NCBI GenBank assembly: GCA_947470005.1
Contig: CANISA010000020.1
Location: forward strand, 1 to 11,577
Direction of reading: 5' to 3'
Length of the DNA: 11,577 bases
DNA from: Legionellaceae bacterium
GTDB taxonomy: Bacteria; Pseudomonadota; Gammaproteobacteria; Legionellales; Legionellaceae
The notes under the pieces were generated by a model. The model ran no database searches, was not told where the DNA came from, and worked only from the letters and a program-made list of their open reading frames with translations. Numbering within the stretch: position 1 is the first letter of the stretch; the number at the start of each line of letters is the position of its first letter. Both the position numbers and the translations under genes were made by a program. This document shows, piece by piece, positions 1-5,001 of the stretch.

Positions 1-2
1 AG

Positions 3-479
3 GATGGCAATTTGCCACTTTTTTTCCAACGACAAAATGCCAATGGCGCACCGGTGGTGATGTTGGTCGGGCAGGCGGTGATTGTGACGTGCCTTGCCGC
101 GCTTTTTTTATTCATGCCTAGCGTGAATGGTTCGTATTGGCTTTTGACGGCATTGGCGGCTCAATTATATATGCTCATGTATTTATTGATGTTTTTAGCC
201 GCGATTGTCTTGCGTATCCATGCGCCACATCACCCACGTCCTTTTCGTATCCCCGGAGGGATGTTTGGGATGTTGGTGGTTGCAGGCCTTGGTCTGTTTG
301 GTGTACTCATGACGTTGACGGTGAGCTTTATGCCCCCAGAAGGGATTGATGTGGGGGGTGTTGCTCGCTACGAGACGACGTTAATCCTTGGCTTGCTGAG
401 CATGTGTTTGCCTCCCTTCGTGAGTACGTGGCTACAGGCCAGACGGACTCGACGGCTGTTTATGGCTCCGGGAGTTTAG
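3..479 (+). CDS. APC-family amino acid permease, C-terminal part (5' end outside window)
   Basis: This is the last 158 residues of an inner-membrane amino acid transporter. The frame is open from the left edge and ends in TAG at 477-479. It begins DGNLPLFFQRQNANGAPVVM, which matches the cytoplasmic segment before transmembrane helix 9 in glutamate/GABA-antiporter-like (GadC/YjeM-type) APC permeases. Two hydrophobic hairpins and a final helix follow, interrupted by the basic loop HHPRPFRIPGG, a typical APC loop of the form RPF-x-IPGG, and it ends in an arginine-rich cytoplasmic tail. The real start lies upstream, so the TTG at position 12 is internal. Substrate cannot be told from this part; amino acid exchange or uptake is family knowledge. 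The stop codon overlaps the stop of the convergent gene at 476. Confidence 0.85.
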   Translation, partial: DGNLPLFFQRQNANGAPVVMLVGQAVIVTCLAALFLFMPSVNGSYWLLTALAAQLYMLMYLLMFLAAIVLRIHAPHHPRPFRIPGGMFGMLVVAGLGLFGVLMTLTVSFMPPEGIDVGGVARYETTLILGLLSMCLPPFVSTWLQARRTRRLFMAPGV

Positions 480-1216
480 CCTCCTATCGCACACTCGAGT
501 GCAGTAAGCCCTACGTCGTGATTGGTTTTCTGTTGCTTTTTGAATGGAAAAAAGATCTCACGGTTGCTGCTCATTGGCGCGTTGGCTTGAGACAGGTGGT
601 GCTTTTTGGATCCATGCTCCCGCGTGATAATGACATCGTCTTGATTGGTTTCGAGCAGCGCTTGAGAAAGGCTTGGGGCGAGTTTGTCCGCTAGTTGGAT
701 GCGATCGGCGCGTGTGAGTTCAAATTCGCCGGGCGTGTTGAAGCCATGTTTATCAATGATGCTGGGAATAATGATGAATGGTGTTGCGAGAGGCGTGTTT
801 GTCAGGTGCAAAATAAGAACAGGCCAAAGCATGCTGTGTACGGTTAATTCTTCGAAGTCATCGCTTTCATTGCTTAACCCGACGACGTCGCCTGCGGCGT
901 TAAAGAAAATATGACCGGCCGCGATGACAGGGCCATGGCTCATGTCTCGATGTCCTGGGGTTGACGCGCTCGGCGTGCCTTCTCGGGCAATGAGTAGTTT
1001 TTTCTCGTTGGTTACGACGTATTGGGCGATGCGTTTATCGTCATCACTGCTGGCTTGAAGTGCGGTGCGAAAGGCAGGTAACTGCTTGATGGGGTAAAGA
1101 AGGTGCTTGAATGCGTCGCGGGAGACGGGTGTTTTGTTGCAGATGTATTGGGCATCAAGGGCTAACGACGTCGTGGAATTGTCAATTAACTCAGTCTTGG
1201 TCAAAGAGGACATCAT
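476..1216 (-). CDS. Uncharacterised effector-like protein with HxD...GxVxAAGxIxF motif
   Basis: A 246-residue soluble protein with no signal peptide and no convincing membrane helix. Around residues 89-121 it reads HRDMSHGPVIAAGHIFF, then a glycine turn and LSNESDDF. From memory this resembles a motif of many uncharacterised proteins of Legionella and other bacteria, of the type HSxLAxGxxVxAAGEIxFxxGxIxxINNxSGHY, found in several candidate secreted effectors or toxins. Here the terminal GHY is replaced by DDF, so the match is divergent. The first two codons are both ATG (1211-1216), with AGGTAGG directly upstream; initiation at the second ATG would give the better Shine-Dalgarno spacing. An inverted repeat at 1230-1248 lies just upstream of the start. 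The 3' end overlaps the permease stop codon tail to tail. A secreted effector role is inference; biochemical function is unknown. Confidence 0.75.
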   Translation of the reverse strand: MMSSLTKTELIDNSTTSLALDAQYICNKTPVSRDAFKHLLYPIKQLPAFRTALQASSDDDKRIAQYVVTNEKKLLIAREGTPSASTPGHRDMSHGPVIAAGHIFFNAAGDVVGLSNESDDFEELTVHSMLWPVLILHLTNTPLATPFIIIPSIIDKHGFNTPGEFELTRADRIQLADKLAPSLSQALLETNQDDVIITREHGSKKHHLSQANAPMSSNREIFFPFKKQQKTNHDVGLTALECAIGG

Positions 1217-1229
1217 CCTACCTATGAAC

Positions 1230-1248
1230 GGTCAAGTTGGTCAACTTT
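1230..1248. promoter_or_regulatory. Inverted repeat upstream of the 476-1216 gene, possible operator
   Basis: The sequence GGTCAAGTTGGTCAACTTT contains the dyad AAGTTG-GT-CAACTT and sits 14-32 bp upstream of the minus-strand start at 1216, where an operator would be expected. A closely similar dyad occurs at 3631-3653 upstream of the phosphatidyltransferase gene. A clear -10/-35 pair was not found here. The regulatory role is inference. Confidence 0.3.
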
Positions 1249-1288
1249 AGCAAAAATAAAATGAATTAGCTATATTTGGCGCCATCAC

Positions 1289-1348
1289 AAAAAAAAGGTA
1301 ACACCCCACGTCATCCCTCACTTCGTTCGGGATGACGTGGGGTGTTAC
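1289..1348 (-). terminator. Strong rho-independent terminator for the 1410-1937 gene; palindromic repeat
   Basis: A perfect 20-bp stem (arms 1298-1317 and 1329-1348, left arm GTAACACCCCACGTCATCCC) with an 11-nt loop is followed on the minus strand by one C and eight T (the A-run at 1289-1296). That is a textbook rho-independent terminator for transcription coming from the minus-strand gene ending at 1410. A second eight-A run at 1349-1356 precedes the stem on the minus strand. There is no T-run on the plus-strand side. The core CGTCATCCC...GGGATGACG resembles palindromic repeats dispersed in many bacterial genomes, so it may also be a mobile repeat recruited as a terminator. Confidence 0.7.
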
Positions 1349-1372
1349 AAAAAAAAGAGCGCCTGGGATTTT

Positions 1373-1403
1373 GGTCAGTTGGGCTTTTGGGGTCCAACTG
1401 ACC
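1373..1403. repeat. Perfect 10-bp inverted repeat after the 1410-1937 gene
   Basis: The arms GGTCAGTTGG (1373-1382) and CCAACTGACC (1394-1403) pair perfectly around an 11-nt loop. It lies 6 bp beyond the stop of the minus-strand membrane-protein gene and before the strong terminator. No T-run follows on either strand, so it is not a classic terminator by itself. It could protect the mRNA 3' end or be part of a repeat element. Confidence 0.5.
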
Positions 1404-1409
1404 GTTTGA

Positions 1410-1937
1410 CTACATACTAAAAGTAGAGCCTAGATCATTTTTTTCAGTACTGATGGCGTTTGCTTCATGCGTCAGAAAAACCCCGATTGCACATAGCCCC
1501 ACTACAGCAAACGCACAAGCAACCGCCGTCGTAGCTGCCATTCCCACTAAAGCGCTTGCTACAAATGGGTTTGCAACCAAGCCAAAAACGGCCGCACCAA
1601 CCATCGCGGAGCCAATAACAAAGCCTACGTGGAGTGCAACATCAAGCGTCCACAACAACGCGGCCGCAACCAAATTGTTCGAGGCAGTCGCTAACCGACT
1701 GCCTGCATTAATCACGAAGCCAAGCAAGGCGTAGGGAACGGCGAGAATGAGCGCGCCAACCGAGCAAACAGCAAGCGTGGTTCCAAGGCTTGCTGATCCC
1801 ACGACACCGACTACAGGTGCCGCAAAGAACCCAACACCACCAAATAACGTGCTGCTAGCTACACTTGAAAGAACGCCAGGAAAGCTTCTCGTCGTTGTTT
1901 CATTTTGATTGTTGTTTGTTTCTTCTTTCGTTCTCAT
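1410..1937 (-). CDS. Small four-helix integral membrane protein, function unknown
   Basis: A 175-residue protein. The first 20 residues are hydrophilic and rich in N, T and E (KEETNNNQNETTTR). Then follow about four long hydrophobic, glycine- and alanine-rich segments near residues 30-50, 52-77, 92-121 and 127-155, and a short polar tail. There is no cleavable signal peptide and no recognised catalytic motif. The start ATG at 1937 has AGGAG upstream with 7-8 nt spacing, and a good sigma-70-like promoter lies at 1979-2007, so this is a single-gene transcription unit closed by the terminator at 1289-1348. The gene lies in the accessory stretch beside an effector-like gene. A membrane-targeted effector is possible, but an ordinary inner-membrane protein is equally compatible. 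No function is recognised. Confidence 0.75.
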   Translation of the reverse strand: MRTKEETNNNQNETTTRSFPGVLSSVASSTLFGGVGFFAAPVVGVVGSASLGTTLAVCSVGALILAVPYALLGFVINAGSRLATASNNLVAAALLWTLDVALHVGFVIGSAMVGAAVFGLVANPFVASALVGMAATTAVACAFAVVGLCAIGVFLTHEANAISTEKNDLGSTFSM

Positions 1938-1978
1938 CGGCCAACTCCTGTGGATTTAAATTAAACGCTTGATTGTGT

Positions 1979-2007
1979 ATTTTATCGCCAATTGATTAAA
2001 AAGTAAA
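1979..2007 (-). promoter_or_regulatory. Sigma-70-type promoter of the 1410-1937 membrane protein gene
   Basis: On the minus strand TTTACT (2002-2007) and TAAAAT (1979-1984) are separated by exactly 17 bp. The predicted transcript start lies near 1972, about 35 nt before the ATG at 1937. Confidence 0.55.
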
Positions 2008-2237
2008 GCATATTGTGGCGCTGGGTTTCTGAAGCGACAAACCATGGAGTCTTTGCTTATCAAGCGAAATTAGGAATCACTTATACGGCATCGAATACGG
2101 TGGATACTTTTGCTGAAGGTGTTTACCTTGGTAGTACCGCGTATGCCGGTTCAGGAGGATTTGCACCAGGTGTATGTGACATGGGTGTGTCCAACGATTT
2201 TGGGGCAAAAATAGGTATTCGTTACCACCTCGCTTAG
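2007..2237 (+). pseudogene. C-terminal remnant of an outer-membrane beta-barrel (Msp4/P44-like surface antigen)
   Basis: A frame open from 2007 (a TAA lies just upstream) to TAG at 2235-2237 encodes about 76 residues. They include AYQAKLGITYTASNTVD, then FAEGVYLGSTAY, and end FGAKIGIRYHLA. Alternating beta-strands with a final GIRY-type strand are typical of the C-terminal end of small outer-membrane beta-barrels, and the wording resembles the Msp2/P44-type surface antigen family. A complete barrel of this type is usually about three times longer. No signal peptide, ribosome binding site or upstream barrel strands are present: the sequence upstream holds the promoter of the opposite-strand gene. 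I therefore read it as a decayed 3' fragment. The family name is recognition from a short stretch and is not certain. Confidence 0.5.
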
Positions 2238-2295
2238 TTTCTAATGTCTCGCCTACGAGCTAGCGAAACGACGACTGAGGGCGATGTTAGCAATC

Positions 2296-2589
2296 AACTG
2301 GTAGTGGGTTTAATTGGTCACATCAATTTCTCTGAAGCCCAGTACAGTCCTGGATTTCGGCGTATCACTCTCGAATAATCTAAACTCATATTCTTTGAGG
2401 TGATAAAATGGCTGGACGTCAACAACCTCGGGTTATCCCGACTCAATTAAGTATCTGAGACTCACTACACATTCGGTGTTGTTCGTGTTAATATTGCTCA
2501 ATTCTGGCTCTTCATGCCTTGACGATTTTTGAGTCTACTCGTTTTGTCATACTTTTACGGTGGATCCAGTTAGAAACCCACTACCAGTT
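2296..2589. mobile_element. 294-bp non-coding element with perfect 16-bp terminal inverted repeats (MITE-like)
   Basis: AACTGGTAGTGGGTTT at 2296-2311 recurs as an exact reverse complement at 2574-2589. The enclosed sequence has no open frame long enough for a transposase on either strand. The longest visible stretch is a 45-codon frame at 2244-2378 that enters from outside, plus a 16-residue frame at 2408-2458. A small dyad CGGG-TTAT-CCCG lies at 2429-2440. I could not identify a clear target-site duplication next to the repeats. This structure fits a miniature inverted-repeat element or an internally deleted insertion sequence. It accounts for most of the geneless stretch 2238-2661; I see nothing recognisable in the flanks 2238-2295 and 2590-2661. 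Confidence 0.5.
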
Positions 2590-2661
2590 CAGCGTATTGG
2601 CATTATGAGTGGTCTGAAAGAGAACTCATGGAGCCGTTAGATAGGCTTGTTTGCGCTTAAT

Positions 2662-3510
2662 TTATCCCGCTCGAAAGAGCATGGTAATATCAATGGAATC
2701 AAAAACATACTGTTGATTGCAAAAATCACAATTCACGGCCACCTCGCCTTTTTCTTTTAATAATTGCTGCACATCCTCTTTTCCCAGCACCGTGAGGACC
2801 TGCTTCATTTTGTCTAGGTTACATCGACAACGAAAAGAGACGTGGCGCGCAGGATATAATCGTAATTCAGTTTCATGATACAAGCGGTGTAAGATGGTTT
2901 GATTCTCGAGGGTTAATAATTCATCATCTTTAATGGTCTCTCCGAGTTGCACGGCATATTCCCAAAATTGCTCACGTTGCAATGTATCCTGGCCGGGCAT
3001 TAGTTGCAGCAACATGCCAGCGGCTTGGTTGTCATGGGCCGCAAGCCATACTCGGGTGGCTATCTGTTCGGACTGAGCAAAATAATGCATTAAATTATCG
3101 GCCATCGAGGCGGAGCGTATGGGAACCACACTTTGATATGTTTGTGTTTGGTTGTATTGGTTGATGATCAGTGCCATTTTGCCTTCTAAAAAGGCACTTC
3201 TGTAATCGATATCTTCACCGTCGGCTTGATGTTTGACAAACCCTCTTAGGTGCAATTCGTGATCACATTGAACCAGCAGTAGGGGCAGTCGTTTATCGCC
3301 ATGGAACTGTAAACTGATCTCCCCTTCAAATTGAAGGCTGCCTGCCAACAAGGCCGCTGACACCAACGCCTCTCCCAACAGGTGTTTTATCATGGGGGGA
3401 TAGGGATGCTGATTTAAAATCGTTTCATAGGTATTTTCTAAACGAATAATCTCACCGCGAATGCTCGCATGCTCAAAAAGGAAGCGTTGCAGGGTGTCGG
3501 TTTCTTTCAT
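2662..3510 (-). CDS. hslO: Hsp33 redox-regulated holdase chaperone
   Basis: A 282-residue cytosolic chaperone that is activated by oxidative unfolding and then holds aggregation-prone proteins. The N-terminal domain follows the Hsp33 pattern, including HPYPPMIKHLLGEALVSAALL around residues 35-55 and HGDKRLPLLLVQCD near 70-83. The C-terminal zinc-binding redox switch is complete: C228 and C230 (CRC) and C261 and C264 (CDFC). This is the CxC...CxxC arrangement with the same internal spacing as the E. coli cysteines 232, 234, 265 and 268. The length is close to that of E. coli. The start at 3510 has only a weak Shine-Dalgarno sequence. A good -10 box lies at 3539-3544. The gene is monocistronic, convergent with the accessory stretch and divergent from the phosphatidyltransferase gene. 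I see no clear terminator after it. Confidence 0.95.
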   Translation of the reverse strand: MKETDTLQRFLFEHASIRGEIIRLENTYETILNQHPYPPMIKHLLGEALVSAALLAGSLQFEGEISLQFHGDKRLPLLLVQCDHELHLRGFVKHQADGEDIDYRSAFLEGKMALIINQYNQTQTYQSVVPIRSASMADNLMHYFAQSEQIATRVWLAAHDNQAAGMLLQLMPGQDTLQREQFWEYAVQLGETIKDDELLTLENQTILHRLYHETELRLYPARHVSFRCRCNLDKMKQVLTVLGKEDVQQLLKEKGEVAVNCDFCNQQYVFDSIDITMLFRAG

Positions 3511-3538
3511 GGCGGGGTACTCAGGTTCACTTGCGCGC

Positions 3539-3544
3539 AGTATA
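3539..3544 (-). promoter_or_regulatory. Probable -10 box of hslO
   Basis: TATACT on the minus strand, one mismatch from consensus, would start transcription near 3532, about 22 nt before the hslO ATG. The -35 region at the right distance (CAATAA or a neighbouring hexamer) is poor, and no sigma-32 heat-shock signature was seen. Confidence 0.4.
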
Positions 3545-3572
3545 ACATAAACAAAGAGGGCTTATTGTCTGC

Positions 3573-3590
3573 AAAAAGCAGGGCTTTTTT
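3573..3590 (+). terminator. Weak terminator-like hairpin in the hslO / phosphatidyltransferase intergenic region
   Basis: AAAAAGC-AGG-GCTTTTT followed by one more T forms a 7-bp stem with a 3-nt loop and ends in a T-run on the plus strand. The stem is mostly A-T and no plus-strand gene ends upstream, so it is either fortuitous or the end of an unrecognised short transcript. Confidence 0.2.
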
Positions 3591-3630
3591 CAGCCGCCTA
3601 GCAAATTGACGAGGATCACGTGACAGCAAG

Positions 3631-3688
3631 GGCCAAGTTGGTTAAACTTGACCTCAACCAGGTCGTGGAATTCATGCTTAACATGAAT
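3631..3688. promoter_or_regulatory. Cluster of dyads upstream of the phosphatidyltransferase-hda pair
   Basis: Three inverted repeats stand close together: GGCCAAGTT-GGTTA-AACTTGACC (3631-3653, one mismatch between the 9-bp arms), GACCT-CAACC-AGGTC (3650-3664), and ATTCATG-CTTAA-CATGAAT (3670-3688, perfect 7-bp arms). They end about 50 bp before the first coding ATG. They could be regulator-binding sites or a structured 5' leader. I could not place a convincing promoter among them. Otherwise the 227-bp gap 3511-3737 holds only the hslO -10 box and a weak hairpin. Confidence 0.3.
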
Positions 3689-3737
3689 GGACCATGCCAT
3701 TAAACTGCCCGTGTTGACTAATTGATTGTCTTATTTC

Positions 3738-4301
3738 ATGATTTTGAAAAACCTACCTAATGCACTTACTTTAGTTCGGCTTGTTCTTATTGCGCCGTTT
3801 TTGTTCTATTTGCATTTAAAAAACTATGAAAATGCGTTTTATATTTTTGTGCTGGCTGGTTTCACCGACGGCTTGGACGGCTGGCTGGCGCGGCATTTTC
3901 ATTGGCAAAGTGCGTTTGGTTTGTTCGTTGATCCGATTGCGGATAAGCTATTTATTGCCCTGAGTTTTATTTCATTGGCGCTGATGGGCCAATTACCTTG
4001 GTGGTTGGTTGGACTGGTTTTCTTTCGTGATATTAGCATTATCATTGGTGTGTTGACGTGGTATCGGGTGGCTCACTTGCGTGTTCAGTTTAAACCCACG
4101 CGCTTAAGTCAAATCAACGCAGTGTTGCAAGGATTTCTCGTGACGTTGTGTTTATTCCAGCTCGCCTTCTTTCCTGTTTATCCGCTGTTGAAGGGACTGC
4201 TTATCGGCGTGACGACCCTGACCACCACGGCTAGCCATATTGATTATGGATGGGTCTGGAGCAAAAAAGTGTTGGCAAGCTGTCGTTCGACCCCCCAATG
4301 A
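3738..4301 (+). CDS. CDP-alcohol phosphatidyltransferase (PgsA-like)
   Basis: An inner-membrane enzyme of 187 residues that transfers a phosphatidyl group from a CDP-diacylglycerol-type donor to an alcohol. In bacteria this is most often glycerol 3-phosphate, on the way to phosphatidylglycerol and cardiolipin. The family signature is complete: D44, D47, G48, A51, R52, G61, D65 and D69, in the spacing DxxDGxxARx8GxxxDxxxD. About five to six hydrophobic helices surround it, and the N-terminus LKNLPNALTLVRL is typical of the family. I chose ATG 3738; a TTG at 3726 would add four residues, and neither has a clear Shine-Dalgarno sequence. The stop overlaps the hda start by 4 bp (ATGA). The acceptor alcohol is not proven, so a second PgsA-like paralogue or another CDP-alcohol transferase remains possible. 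Confidence 0.85.
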   Translation: MILKNLPNALTLVRLVLIAPFLFYLHLKNYENAFYIFVLAGFTDGLDGWLARHFHWQSAFGLFVDPIADKLFIALSFISLALMGQLPWWLVGLVFFRDISIIIGVLTWYRVAHLRVQFKPTRLSQINAVLQGFLVTLCLFQLAFFPVYPLLKGLLIGVTTLTTTASHIDYGWVWSKKVLASCRSTPQ

Positions 4302-4990
4302 ACCATCAGCTTGCGTTGGCCATTCAATTAAACGATGAAGCAACGTTTGCCGATTTTTGTTGGGGCGATAATGCCTTGCTTCAAGAACACCTTCAACGAA
4401 CCCTCGCCGGTGACGGAGAGCAGCTGATCTACCTCTGGGGAGTGCCTGGTTGTGGCAAATCACACCTTTTGCAGGCGTGTTGTCAACACGTTGGGCTCGA
4501 CCAACCGGCTATCTATCTCCCATTAAAAACACTCAAAGAATGGGGGCCAGGCATTGTCGATGGTCTCGATGGACAGGCGTTGCTTTGTGTGGATGAGGTG
4601 GATGCGATTGCCGCCGATCCGCTCTGGGAGGAGGCCTTGTTTCATTTGTATAATCGGATTCGTGATCAGGGACGCACCACGCTCATTCTTGCCGGGTTGA
4701 GCCCCCCTCGTCATGCTCCGATCGCATTACCTGACCTGCGTTCGCGCCTGGGTGGCGGGTTGGTTATCCAGCTGCATGAGTTAAGCGATGATTCAAAAAT
4801 AGACACGCTGTGCCTGCAGGCAAACAAGCGAGGTCTGGATCTCCCCCTCAGTGTTGCTCAGTTTTTGGTTAATCGTTGCGCGCGTAACATGCACGACCTG
4901 CATGCGTTGTTGGACCGTCTGGATCAAGCATCGTTGGTTGCCCAGCGTAAACTTACGATTCCCTTTATCAAAACAATTTTGGATATTTGA
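4298..4990 (+). CDS. hda: Hda, DnaA-homologous regulator of replication initiation
   Basis: Hda acts with the DNA-loaded sliding clamp to trigger ATP hydrolysis by DnaA after initiation, preventing re-initiation. The protein has 230 residues: Walker A GVPGCGKS at 48-55, Walker B LLCVDEVD at 95-102, LPDLRSRLGGG with a candidate arginine finger at 144-154, and the sensor-2 region ARNMHDLHALLDRLDQAS at 195-212. It ends KLTIPFIKTIL, much as in E. coli Hda. The N-terminal QLALAI (residues 4-9) occupies the place of the clamp-binding hexapeptide QLSLPL. I chose ATG 4298 because it gives the family N-terminus and forms an ATGA overlap with the upstream gene, implying translational coupling; an in-frame ATG at 4250 would add 16 residues unlike the family. 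It is convergent with the peptide transporter, 11 bp away. Confidence 0.9.
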   Translation: MNHQLALAIQLNDEATFADFCWGDNALLQEHLQRTLAGDGEQLIYLWGVPGCGKSHLLQACCQHVGLDQPAIYLPLKTLKEWGPGIVDGLDGQALLCVDEVDAIAADPLWEEALFHLYNRIRDQGRTTLILAGLSPPRHAPIALPDLRSRLGGGLVIQLHELSDDSKIDTLCLQANKRGLDLPLSVAQFLVNRCARNMHDLHALLDRLDQASLVAQRKLTIPFIKTILDI

Positions 4991-5001
4991 AGGCGTCTTC
5001 A

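Noticed and set aside
1453..1734. Plus-strand open frame of 93 codons opposite the small membrane protein
   Set aside because: It is the antisense reading of an alanine-rich membrane gene. The minus-strand frame has a promoter, a ribosome binding site and a terminator; this one has none.
2244..2378. 45-codon plus-strand frame running into the inverted-repeat element
   Set aside because: It crosses the left 16-bp repeat, has no recognisable motif and no ribosome binding site, so I do not call it a gene.
2408..2458. 16-residue frame with an upstream GAGGTG (possible small peptide)
   Set aside because: The ribosome binding site looks reasonable, but the peptide is very short, lies inside a non-coding element and has no other support.
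3631..3675. Possible tRNA-like segment (AGTTGGTTA followed by a GGTCGTGGAATTC stretch)
   Set aside because: The pieces recall a D-arm and T-arm, but no acceptor stem or anticodon arm can be formed; simple inverted repeats explain it better.
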